Below are positions 1 through 6,460 of a stretch of DNA of 11,998 nt, piece after piece. The stretch's first letter is position 1. Each line of letters starts with the position of its first letter. The position numbers were made by a program, and so were the translations under genes. The notes under the pieces are model-generated. The model was not told the origin of the DNA. It saw nothing but the letters and a program-made list of their open reading frames with translations, and searched no databases. Source of the stretch: Woeseiaceae bacterium (GTDB taxonomy: Bacteria; Pseudomonadota; Gammaproteobacteria; Steroidobacterales; Woeseiaceae). The stretch lies in the NCBI GenBank assembly GCA_002728725.1, contig PBVS01000048.1:2216-14213 (forward strand), in the 5' to 3' direction.

Positions 1-596
1 ACGTGTATCAGGCCAACTAACATGCCAATGATTTCAGCAAAAACTGATGCAAGTGCAATTCCATTTATTTGCATTTTAAAAGTCAAAACAAATACCAAGC
101 TCAATATGATATTTGATAAATTTGTCGCAATTACCATTTTGAGTGGTGTTTTTGCGTCCTGCATGCCAATGAACCACCCGATTAATACAAAATTAATCAG
201 TGTAGCAGGCATACCCCAAATTCTTATATGAAAATATTCGCTAGCGAAGTATTTAACACTTTCATTTGCACCAATCAAAAATTGGCCGAAGGCATTTATT
301 TGAATTTGACACAATAAGATTATCAGGGAAAAAGCAATTGCTAGAATAAGGGCTTGATATAAGACTACTTTCGATCCATTAAAATCTCCTGCGCCAAATC
401 GTTGTGCTGTGATACCTGTGGTTCCCATTCTAAGGAAGTTCAAACTGGCTATAAAAAAACCAATAATTGCAGATGCTACTGCAATGCTTGCAATAAACTC
501 TGAGTTATCAAGATATCCAGTAATAATTGTGTCTGTTATTCCCACCAGCGGTATAGATATATTGGAAATAATCATAGGCGCTGCGATGCGCCACAT
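1..596 (-). CDS. MATE-family (DinF-like) multidrug/cation antiporter, C-terminus cut by window edge
   Basis: This frame translates to about 198 residues of an inner-membrane MATE efflux protein, a family that exports drugs or other organic compounds using a Na+ or H+ gradient. The N-terminus reads MWRIAAPMIISNISIPLVG, followed by DTIITGYL and then LRMGTTGITAQRFGAGD, a signature of DinF-type MATE proteins. Several long hydrophobic stretches follow, and the frame stays open to the left window edge. Full-length members have about 440 residues and 12 membrane helices, so more than half is missing. The start is uncertain. The ATG at 596-594 has no good ribosome-binding site, and the frame continues upstream to 623 as INTQSLNRD, whose LNRD part resembles the usual N-terminus of the family. 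It follows the acyl-CoA dehydrogenase gene on the same strand by 36 bp and may be co-transcribed. The substrate cannot be told. Confidence 0.88.
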   Translation of the reverse strand, partial: MWRIAAPMIISNISIPLVGITDTIITGYLDNSEFIASIAVASAIIGFFIASLNFLRMGTTGITAQRFGAGDFNGSKVVLYQALILAIAFSLIILLCQIQINAFGQFLIGANESVKYFASEYFHIRIWGMPATLINFVLIGWFIGMQDAKTPLKMVIATNLSNIILSLVFVLTFKMQINGIALASVFAEIIGMLVGLIH

Positions 597-632
597 ATCT
601 CTATTTAAGCTTTGGGTATTGATCTACTTAAC

Positions 633-1817
633 TTAGAACGCGTTCATACCAGTTAGCTCTTTACCAACAACTAACTGATGAACTGTTTCAGTGCCTTCAT
701 AGGTAATGACACTCTCAAGATTAAGCATATGACGAATGGGAACGTATTCAGCACTGATACCGCTTCCACCTAAAATATCTCTGGCATCTCTGGCAACATC
801 TAATGCCATTCTGCAGTTATTCCATTTTGCTACTGAGATTTGTGATGGTGTCAACTTGCCGGCATCTTTGAGTTTGCCTAGCTTATATGACAGAAGCTGA
901 GCAGTCGTTATCCTCCTGGACATATCAGCGAGTCTGATTTGAATGGTTTGCGTATGTGAAACAGGTTTATTGAATAAGACACGTTCATTTGAATAGTTGA
1001 GTGCTTCCTCTAAACAAGCCTGTGCCGCTCCAATTACACCCCATGAAATACCATATCTTGCCTGACTAAGACAACTCAGTGGACCTTTCATACCAACTAT
1101 TCCTGGCAGTACATTTGAACTAGGTATTCTTACGTTATCAAAAAATAAGGCGGCTGTTACAGAAGCCCTTAGAGAGAATTTATTATGAATTTCTTGAGCA
1201 TTGAATCCAGGCATTTCTTTTTCAACCAAAAATCCTTTTACACCTTCATCCGTCATTGCCCAAACAACACATACATCTGCAATAGATCCGTTTGTGATCC
1301 ACATCTTTGATCCACTTAGAATCCAATCATCACCATCTTTTTTAGCGTGCGTTTTCATATTTGTTGGATCTGATCCCCCATGAGATTCGGTTAAACCAAA
1401 GCACCCAACTTTTTTACCTTTTGCTAATTGAGGTAACCATTTATCCTTTTGTTCATCTGATCCGTATGCATGTATCGGGAACATTACAAGACTACTTTGA
1501 ACGGATACAAAACTCCTGAGTGCACTGTCACCTCTTTCAAGTTCTTGACAGATGAGTCCATAACATATGCTGTTTAGACCAGCACAATCATAGCCATCAA
1601 TAGAGCTACCAAAAAGACCAAGTTCAGCTATATCACTAACCAACTCATTTGCGAATGTATGATTCTCAAATGATTCTCTTATAATCGGTAGGACTTTGTC
1701 ATCAACAAATCGTGATACGGAATCTTTGACCATTGTCTCTTCTTCAGTAAGATCGCTTCTAATATCAAGAAGATCTAATGGATCAAGGGGCTGTTTTTTA
1801 TGTTCTGAATTTTTCAT
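633..1817 (-). CDS. gcdH: Glutaryl-CoA dehydrogenase (decarboxylating acyl-CoA dehydrogenase)
   Basis: The 394-residue product is a full-length FAD-dependent acyl-CoA dehydrogenase that aligns from memory along its whole length with human and bacterial glutaryl-CoA dehydrogenase. That enzyme converts glutaryl-CoA to crotonyl-CoA and CO2 in lysine and tryptophan breakdown and passes electrons to electron-transfer flavoprotein. Visible signatures are SVQSSLVM near residues 105-112, the FAD-binding FGLTE (140-144) and WITNG (173-177), and FSLRAS in the middle domain. Others are QARYGI, ARDILGGSGIS and ITYEGTETVH, where E374 is the catalytic base. R101, just before SVQSS, matches the arginine that binds the glutaryl carboxylate and separates this subfamily from short-chain enzymes. 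The gene lies 13 bp after the small membrane-protein gene on the same strand. No other lysine-degradation gene is visible, so glutarate-specific use is inferred from the protein alone. Confidence 0.93.
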   Translation of the reverse strand: MKNSEHKKQPLDPLDLLDIRSDLTEEETMVKDSVSRFVDDKVLPIIRESFENHTFANELVSDIAELGLFGSSIDGYDCAGLNSICYGLICQELERGDSALRSFVSVQSSLVMFPIHAYGSDEQKDKWLPQLAKGKKVGCFGLTESHGGSDPTNMKTHAKKDGDDWILSGSKMWITNGSIADVCVVWAMTDEGVKGFLVEKEMPGFNAQEIHNKFSLRASVTAALFFDNVRIPSSNVLPGIVGMKGPLSCLSQARYGISWGVIGAAQACLEEALNYSNERVLFNKPVSHTQTIQIRLADMSRRITTAQLLSYKLGKLKDAGKLTPSQISVAKWNNCRMALDVARDARDILGGSGISAEYVPIRHMLNLESVITYEGTETVHQLVVGKELTGMNAF

Positions 1818-1830
1818 TAATATTACCTAA

Positions 1831-2313
1831 TTACCTACGTTTATTTGTGGGGTCAAAGATATGAATTCCAAGTTTTGTATATATTTTTGAGAGCAATAAT
1901 ATGGGTGCAATGATTATCATTTGAAGATCTTCAATAACACTTCTTAGATTGTTCTGTATTCTTCTACCTCGATATATGCCATATAAGCTGAAAGTAATGC
2001 CATAAATAGAGATATACATTATAGAATAACCCAAATTTTCAAGCCAAAGAAATAGCATTATTGTTGATATAAAAAAAGGAATCAAACCGATAGCTAAAAC
2101 AAATGAAATCAAAAAACAATAAACTGTCATCACCATTAAAAATAGTGTGCCCCAGTTTAAAATAGGAGAAACATCTGAGAAAGCAAATGGTGTTTCAAGT
2201 GACCACATTATTCCCACAACACTCAAAAGAAGAATCATAACAGAAGGCCAAAAGATTAGTGGTTGGCTGATGTCTTCATGATTATTGCTATAATCAATGA
2301 GCAGGTCTTTCAT
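1831..2313 (-). CDS. Small membrane protein, DUF962/Mpo1-like family, with degenerate histidine motifs
   Basis: The 160-residue product is strongly hydrophobic, with likely membrane segments near 19-38, 51-68, 70-92 and 97-114 and an amphipathic C-terminal stretch near 129-148. The N-terminal pattern DYSNNHEDISQPLIFW and the C-terminal DLQMIIIAPILLLSKIYTKL follow what I recall of bacterial DUF962 (Mpo1/YGL010W-like) proteins. Those have an EYSxSHQNPxN-xxIHW start, a GHxxEG motif and a DLQxxxxGPxWLLSxxYxxLG end. Yeast Mpo1 is an Fe(II)-dependent dioxygenase acting on 2-hydroxy fatty acids. Here H12 is kept, but the second histidine is F21 and the GH histidine is R117, so metal binding and catalysis are doubtful. 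It lies between rpoH (65 bp away) and gcdH (13 bp away) on the same strand. The family call is from recalled motifs; function is unknown. Confidence 0.6.
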   Translation of the reverse strand: MKDLLIDYSNNHEDISQPLIFWPSVMILLLSVVGIMWSLETPFAFSDVSPILNWGTLFLMVMTVYCFLISFVLAIGLIPFFISTIMLFLWLENLGYSIMYISIYGITFSLYGIYRGRRIQNNLRSVIEDLQMIIIAPILLLSKIYTKLGIHIFDPTNKRR

Positions 2314-2378
2314 CTTATGTGAGTTGTACTATTTTTTCTTAAGCGTTAGATGACTTGCTGATTAAATTTACTGTCAAA

Positions 2379-3236
2379 TTAAATCATTGAAAGACGAAGC
2401 TTTTTGATTGCGTTTGCTTCTATCTGACGAATTCTTTCGGCTGATACATTGTATCTATCAGCTAGCTCATGGAGCGTTTCTTTTTTTTCGGCCAACCACC
2501 GGCTACTTATAATGTCTTTACTTCTTTCATCTAAATGACTCAGAGATTCTTGCATTTTTTGGATAGTGGAGTTTCTCCATTGGTCTTTTTCAACAGCTTC
2601 AGCAGGGTCACTGTCTGGACTTGGAAGATAAGCCGAAGGTGAGAACGCTTTATCATCATCATCCGAAGTTAGATCGAACATCATATCTTGTGAGCTAAGT
2701 CTTTTTTCCATTTCATTGACTTCTTTTTCCGATACACCGAGATCATCTGCTACTGCCTTAGTTTCAGAGGCTGATAACCAGCTCAGACTTTTTTTATGCT
2801 TACGTAGATTAAAAAAGAGTTTACGTTGTGCTTTTGTGGTTGCAATTTTTACAACTCTCCAATTTCTCAATACATACTCATGTATTTCTGCTCTTATCCA
2901 GTGAACAGCAAATGAAACAAGTCTTACTCCAAAATCAGGATCAAATCTTTTTACTGCTTTCATCAGGCCAACGTTGCCTTCTTGTATTAAATCTTCAAGT
3001 GGAAGACCGTATCCTGTATAGCCTTTTGCGATATGGATAACAAATCTAAGATGCGCCATAACAAGCTCACGCGCTGCCTCGAGATCTTCTTCATTATTGT
3101 ATCTTTCTGCAAGCTTCAACTCCGCCTCTTTCGTTAAGACAGGAATAACACCAACCCCCTGAATATAGGCATCAAGACTTCCTACAGGCCCTGCCTGTAT
3201 TAAATCATAGTTAACTCTTGAAACGGCTGCTTCCAT
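2379..3236 (-). CDS. rpoH: RNA polymerase heat-shock sigma factor sigma-32
   Basis: The 285-residue product matches E. coli RpoH (284 residues) from end to end. It directs RNA polymerase to chaperone and protease promoters after heat or misfolding stress. The N-terminal APVGNLDSY-like segment appears as GPVGSLDAYIQG. Region 2 contains HLRFVIHIAKGYTGYGLP, DLIQEGNVGLMKAVKRFDP and VRLVSFAVHWIRAEIHEYVL. The RpoH box QRKLFFNLRK follows directly and identifies sigma-32 rather than another group-3 sigma. Region 4 ends with the helix-turn-helix LHELADRYNVSAERIRQIE. The ATG at 3236-3234 gives the expected N-terminus, although nine adenines rather than a Shine-Dalgarno precede it. Upstream are a CIRCE-like element and then ftsY; ftsE and ftsX, usual between them, are missing. 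The 65-bp gap to the next gene allows co-transcription. Confidence 0.98.
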   Translation of the reverse strand: MEAAVSRVNYDLIQAGPVGSLDAYIQGVGVIPVLTKEAELKLAERYNNEEDLEAARELVMAHLRFVIHIAKGYTGYGLPLEDLIQEGNVGLMKAVKRFDPDFGVRLVSFAVHWIRAEIHEYVLRNWRVVKIATTKAQRKLFFNLRKHKKSLSWLSASETKAVADDLGVSEKEVNEMEKRLSSQDMMFDLTSDDDDKAFSPSAYLPSPDSDPAEAVEKDQWRNSTIQKMQESLSHLDERSKDIISSRWLAEKKETLHELADRYNVSAERIRQIEANAIKKLRLSMI

Positions 3237-3274
3237 ATTTTTTTTTGTAAATCTAAGATAATCAAGGGCTAATT

Positions 3275-3301
3275 TTAGCAGTCTCCTAATAGGAGTGCTA
3301 A
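3275..3301 (-). promoter_or_regulatory. CIRCE-like operator (predicted HrcA repressor site) upstream of rpoH
   Basis: On the rpoH strand the sequence is TTAGCACTC, nine bases, then GACTGCTAA. The CIRCE consensus is TTAGCACTC-N9-GAGTGCTAA, so 17 of 18 conserved bases match with exact 9-bp spacing; only one base of the downstream half differs. CIRCE is the binding site of the heat-shock repressor HrcA, normally found before groESL or dnaK. It lies 38 bp upstream of the rpoH ATG, where an operator or 5' untranslated element would be expected. A candidate -35 (TTGACT, 3343-3338) lies upstream, but no convincing -10 pairs with it; a TAGAAT hexamer sits at 3306-3301. The inner bases CTCCT and AGGAG also pair, so the transcript could form a strong hairpin. 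HrcA is not encoded in this window. Confidence 0.75.
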
Positions 3302-3447
3302 TTCTATGAATTGAAATTAATATTTCATATAAAAAATAGTCAATTAAAACAATGATTTAAATGAATAATTGGGTTTTTTTATATGCATGAAATATAGGAG
3401 GATTTAGATTGATTTTGCGTAAATTTTGTCTAATTATCTTTTACTGT

Positions 3448-4401
3448 CTACGGATCGCTATAGTTTAGAAGTGCATCCACATATTGAAACCGATCAAATT
3501 TTTGCATGTCGCTGGCTTTCTCGCCAATACCTATATAACGAATAGGTATTTTTAGTTCGTTTGCAATACTCAAAATTATCCCGCCTTTAGCACTTCCATC
3601 CAACTTTGTAATAATTAGCCCTGTGATACCAAGAGCCTCATTAAACTTTATCGCTTGAAGTAATGCGTTTTGACCCAGACTGGCATCTATTACAAGCATT
3701 ATCTCATGGGGCGAATCACTCGCCTGTTTGTTTAGTATCCTTTTTATTTTTATGAGTTCGTCCATTAATCCTTGTTGTGTGTGTAATCTGCCAGCAGTAT
3801 CAACCATCAAGATATCTATATTTTTGGATTGAGCTGATGCATATGCATCAAAAGAGACAGCTCCAGGATCTGCTCCTGTTTCTTGTGAAATTACTTCCAA
3901 TTGATTTCTGATAGCCCAAATCTCAAGTTGTTCTACTGCAGCTGCTCGAAATGTGTCAGCAGCCGCTAACATAACTGTTTTGTTTTGTGCGCTGAGTAAT
4001 CCTGATAATTTCCCAATTGAAGTTGTTTTGCCGGAACCATTGACACCAACCATTAGGATTACAAAGGGCTTTTGGTTAGTGTTTATTTTTAAAGGAATAT
4101 CTACTGGCTCAAGAATTGTTAGCATGATTTCTTTTATACTCTCTTTGAGATCTTTAGTTGTTTTGATGTTTTTATTAGATTCTTTCTTCAATTGATCAAT
4201 AATTATTTCAGTTGTTTCTATACCGACATCAGACATTATTAAATGGGTTTCAATATCATCAATGAGCTCTTCATCAATTTTATTCTTTCCAATAAAGTCA
4301 AAAAAATTACTCGTTACTCTCGTACTGGCGCCAGATACTGATTCCTTGAGCTTTGAGAAAAAACTTCTTGAAGTATTTTTATTGGTTTCTTTGTCACTCA
4401 T
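3448..4401 (-). CDS. ftsY: Signal recognition particle receptor FtsY (SRP GTPase)
   Basis: The 317-residue product is the bacterial SRP receptor. It pairs with Ffh at the inner membrane in a GTP-dependent complex to deliver ribosomes making membrane proteins to SecYEG. After a short basic N-terminus (to about residue 35) come the N domain (about 36-100) and the G domain. The G domain has the P-loop GVNGSGKTT (119-127), DTFRAAAVEQL (149-159), DTAGR (201-205) and TKLDGSAKGG (265-274). The C-terminal GIGEKASDMQKF motif is the FtsY form of the SRP GTPase ending and separates it from Ffh. The long acidic A domain of E. coli FtsY is absent, as in many compact homologues. rsmD diverges upstream, as in E. 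coli; rpoH follows after 211 bp, without ftsEX. Confidence 0.97.
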   Translation of the reverse strand: MSDKETNKNTSRSFFSKLKESVSGASTRVTSNFFDFIGKNKIDEELIDDIETHLIMSDVGIETTEIIIDQLKKESNKNIKTTKDLKESIKEIMLTILEPVDIPLKINTNQKPFVILMVGVNGSGKTTSIGKLSGLLSAQNKTVMLAAADTFRAAAVEQLEIWAIRNQLEVISQETGADPGAVSFDAYASAQSKNIDILMVDTAGRLHTQQGLMDELIKIKRILNKQASDSPHEIMLVIDASLGQNALLQAIKFNEALGITGLIITKLDGSAKGGIILSIANELKIPIRYIGIGEKASDMQKFDRFQYVDALLNYSDP

Positions 4402-4453
4402 TTTGTATTCTCATGTTTAATATTTTTATTATATTAAAAATAAATACATATTT
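4402..4453. promoter_or_regulatory. Divergent ftsY/rsmD intergenic region with AT-only inverted repeat
   Basis: These 52 bp separate two divergent starts and must hold both promoters. A TATAAT hexamer on the minus strand (4433-4428) could serve ftsY, but no good -35 lies 17 bp away. An inverted repeat has arms TTTAATAT (4416-4423) and ATATTAAA (4431-4438). In DNA this AT-rich such a repeat can arise by chance. Neither gene shows a clear Shine-Dalgarno sequence. Confidence 0.35.
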
Positions 4454-5035
4454 ATGGTAACCAGAAAAAATAATTCAAAAAATCGAGGAAAAGTCAGAAT
4501 TACTTCTGGAGAATGGAAAAACAGAAATCTTGAAGTTCCAGATATCGATGGATTGCGACCCACTTCTGAAAGGGTTCGCGAAACATTATTTAATTGGCTA
4601 ATGCCATCAATTCACAAGTCGGTATGTCTTGATTTGTTCGCAGGATCAGGATCACTTGGTTTTGAGGCATTATCTAGAGGTGCGAAACATTGTACTTTTG
4701 TAGAAAAATCAAAATTAGCTTTCAGTCAAATAAAAACAACGAGAACAAGTCTCAATGCAGTGAATTCAGAGGTTCATAACTGCGACGCAATTGATTTTTT
4801 AAGTTCAGTTCACAATCATAATTTCAATCTTGTATTTCTTGATCCGCCATTTTCAGATGATTATTTAATAAGCTCAATAGAATCAATTCATGAATATCAA
4901 CTTGTTTCCAGTGGTGGATATATTTATATTGAATTTAATAAAAATAATGATTTATCTGATTTACCTGACAATTGGTCTGTGATTAGAAAAAAAATATATG
5001 GTAACGTTTGTTTTATTCTTATTGAGGTTGTTTGA
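4454..5035 (+). CDS. rsmD: 16S rRNA (guanine(966)-N(2))-methyltransferase
   Basis: The 193-residue product is a class I SAM-dependent methyltransferase that puts the N2-methyl group on G966 of 16S rRNA during small-subunit assembly. The family start VRITSGEWKNRNLEVP (15-30) is followed by LRPTSERVRETLFNWL (34-49), both typical of RsmD. The SAM-binding loop is DLFAGSGSLGFEALSRGA (60-77), and the catalytic N/D-PP-F/Y motif appears as LDPPF (129-133). Length is normal (E. coli about 198). The ATG at 4454 gives the expected short basic N-terminus; there is no clear Shine-Dalgarno upstream. It diverges from ftsY, the E. coli arrangement, and is followed after 25 bp by coaD on the same strand, a common pairing. 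Confidence 0.95.
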   Translation: MVTRKNNSKNRGKVRITSGEWKNRNLEVPDIDGLRPTSERVRETLFNWLMPSIHKSVCLDLFAGSGSLGFEALSRGAKHCTFVEKSKLAFSQIKTTRTSLNAVNSEVHNCDAIDFLSSVHNHNFNLVFLDPPFSDDYLISSIESIHEYQLVSSGGYIYIEFNKNNDLSDLPDNWSVIRKKIYGNVCFILIEVV

Positions 5036-5060
5036 TGTATTTAACTAACGAGGTTTACTA

Positions 5061-5543
5061 ATGTCTGTAAAAGCAATGTATCCGGGCACATTTGACCCAA
5101 TGACACTTGGCCATAAAGAGCTTGCATCTCGTGCTGCAAAAATATTTGATTCTGTAGTGGTTGCTATAGCTGCAAATCCAGAAAAAAACCCTATGTTTTC
5201 ATTACACGAGCGTGTTTCAATGGCAAAAGATGTATTGTCTGATATATCAAATATCGAAGTTGCCGAATACTCTGGATTAACTGTGGATTTTGCCATCGAA
5301 AATGGTATCGGTGTCATTGTCAGAGGGCTAAGAGCAGCGTCGGATTTCGAATATGAATTGCAACTAGCTAATATGAATCGTTACCTTGCTAAAAAAATAG
5401 AGACTGCTTTCCTCACTCCAACTGAATATGCTTTTGTAACATCAAGCTTAGTAAGAGAAATTGCCACGATGGGTGGAAATGTAAGTAGTTTTGTGTCACC
5501 TGCAGTTGAAAAAGCATTGGTCAATCATTTTAAAAACAAATAA
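5061..5543 (+). CDS. coaD: Phosphopantetheine adenylyltransferase
   Basis: The 160-residue product catalyses the penultimate step of coenzyme A synthesis, 4'-phosphopantetheine plus ATP to dephospho-CoA plus pyrophosphate. The nucleotidyltransferase motif is YPGTFDPMTLGH (7-18), containing the (T/H)xGH signature. GVIVRGLRAASDFEYELQLANMN in the middle and TSSLVREIATMGGNVSSFV near the C-terminus are family hallmarks, including the (I/T)SSxxVRE motif. Length equals that of E. coli CoaD (159). The start is well placed: GAGG lies about 9 bases upstream of the ATG. It shares a likely transcript with rsmD and converges on mutM, whose stop lies 13 bp away. coaBC, which makes its substrate, is also in the window. 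Confidence 0.97.
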   Translation: MSVKAMYPGTFDPMTLGHKELASRAAKIFDSVVVAIAANPEKNPMFSLHERVSMAKDVLSDISNIEVAEYSGLTVDFAIENGIGVIVRGLRAASDFEYELQLANMNRYLAKKIETAFLTPTEYAFVTSSLVREIATMGGNVSSFVSPAVEKALVNHFKNK

Positions 5544-5556
5544 TCCTAGTTAAATG

Positions 5557-6369
5557 TTAGATTTGACAAATACGGCAATAAAAAGTCGATCTTTGTCCAA
5601 GTATTCTTATCGAAATTGGTTCACCGCATTTAACGCAAGGCTCTTTTTCTCTTCCGTAAACTTTTAGCTTTTGTTTGAAATATCCTGGATTTCCATCACT
5701 CATATAAAAGTCTTGTAATGTTGTACCGCCTGATTTTATTGCTTGAATAAGTATTTTTTTAATTGCTTCCACCAGTTTTTTCATTCGTTTCTTGGATAAT
5801 CTTTCTGTTTTAATTGATGGTCTTATACCAGCAAGAAAGAGACTCTCTGATGCATAAATATTTCCAACTCCCACAACAACTTGAGAGTTCATAATAAATT
5901 GTTTGATTGTCACTTTTCTTTTTCTTGATTTTTCCCATAAATATTTTTCGGAGAATTCATCACACAGTGGTTCGGGTCCAAGTTTCTGGAAAAGCCTATG
6001 TGATGAGGGATTGTGACTCCAAAAGAAAGCACCAAATTTTCTTGGATCGCGATATCTAAGCGAGATGCCATTTTTGAAGACTATGTCGAAATGATCATGT
6101 TTCATTGGAGGCTCATCACTTTTTATGATTCTTAGGCTTCCCGACATACCAAGATGGATAATTGCTGAACCATGATCCATTTCTAGTAAAATGTATTTTG
6201 CGCGTCTTTTTACGGATTGGACAACCTTGCCAAGGGGTTTTTTCTTGATATCGGATTCTATCATCCAGCGAAGTTTCGACACTCTGATGATCAATTTCTC
6301 TATTCTATTTCCAGTAACCCAAGGAGATATACCATTTTTCGTTGTCTCAACTTCAGGTAATTCGGGCAT
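5557..6369 (-). CDS. mutM: Formamidopyrimidine-DNA glycosylase (Fpg)
   Basis: The 270-residue product is a bifunctional DNA glycosylase/AP lyase that removes 8-oxoguanine and formamidopyrimidines. The N-terminus MPELPEVETT contains the catalytic P2 and E3 (P1/E2 after Met removal). K58 in RRAKYILLEM is the conserved active-site lysine. M75, R110 and F112, matching the residues that fill the gap left by the flipped base, lie in GMSGSL and RDPRKFG. The H2TH segment has VGVGNIYASE with N170. A C-terminal zinc finger has cysteines at 245, 248, 265 and 268 (C-X2-C-X16-C-X2-C), with R260 in its loop, and the protein ends two residues later. All key residues are present. It lies downstream of rpmB and rpmG, as in E. 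coli, but a terminator-like hairpin and a long palindrome precede it. Confidence 0.97.
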   Translation of the reverse strand: MPELPEVETTKNGISPWVTGNRIEKLIIRVSKLRWMIESDIKKKPLGKVVQSVKRRAKYILLEMDHGSAIIHLGMSGSLRIIKSDEPPMKHDHFDIVFKNGISLRYRDPRKFGAFFWSHNPSSHRLFQKLGPEPLCDEFSEKYLWEKSRKRKVTIKQFIMNSQVVVGVGNIYASESLFLAGIRPSIKTERLSKKRMKKLVEAIKKILIQAIKSGGTTLQDFYMSDGNPGYFKQKLKVYGREKEPCVKCGEPISIRILGQRSTFYCRICQI

Positions 6370-6395
6370 CTGAATATAGTATCTGGTCTTTAGAT

Positions 6396-6421
6396 ATATT
6401 GATAAATAGATTTATCAATAT
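6396..6421. repeat. 26-bp inverted repeat upstream of mutM, operator-like
   Basis: Two perfect 12-bp arms, ATATTGATAAAT and ATTTATCAATAT, are separated by only two bases. The repeat lies 26 bp upstream of the mutM start and downstream of the rpmG terminator-like hairpin, the right place for an operator on a separate mutM promoter. On the mutM strand a TTGATA within the first arm could act as a -35, but no good -10 lies at the right distance. The centre-to-centre geometry suits a dimeric winged-helix or MarR-type regulator, which is inference only. It could instead be an RNA hairpin in a read-through transcript. Confidence 0.5.
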
Positions 6422-6439
6422 GGATGATCACTTTGTAAA

Positions 6440-6460
6440 AAATCAAATCTTATTTGATTT
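6440..6460 (-). terminator. AT-only hairpin with T-run after rpmG (candidate terminator)
   Basis: On the rpmG strand AAATCAAAT, a 3-base loop and ATTTGATTT form a perfect 9-bp stem followed directly by more T residues (the run is TTTTTT). The hairpin overlaps the rpmG stop codon. The stem has only two G-C pairs, so it is weaker than a textbook terminator, but the T-run position is right. If it works, it would partly separate mutM from the ribosomal protein genes. Confidence 0.5.

Noticed and set aside
22..636. Plus-strand open frames at 22-231 and 409-636
   Set aside because: Both are antisense to a clear MATE efflux protein frame and show no family features.
3237..3281. Upstream extension of rpoH, since the frame is open before the ATG
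   Set aside because: No ATG, GTG or TTG occurs in frame nearby, and the N-terminus from the ATG at 3236 already matches known RpoH proteins.
3396..3468. A perfect plus-strand AGGAGG (3396-3401) seven bases before a TTG, opening a 19-codon frame
   Set aside because: The frame is very short, starts with TTG, overlaps the ftsY 3' end antisense and has no recognisable product. The motif is probably chance.
4416..4438. AT-only inverted repeat between ftsY and rsmD as an operator
   Set aside because: The 8-bp arms contain only A and T in a stretch of nearly pure AT, so chance is an adequate explanation. It is mentioned only as part of the intergenic region.
5045..5317. Minus-strand 90-codon frame over the coaD start
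   Set aside because: Antisense shadow of coaD, which has complete motifs and a good ribosome-binding site.
6396..6421. Palindrome before mutM as an FNR or Fur site
   Set aside because: TTGAT and ATCAA are present but 10 bp apart instead of the 4 bp of FNR sites, and it does not match the Fur box.
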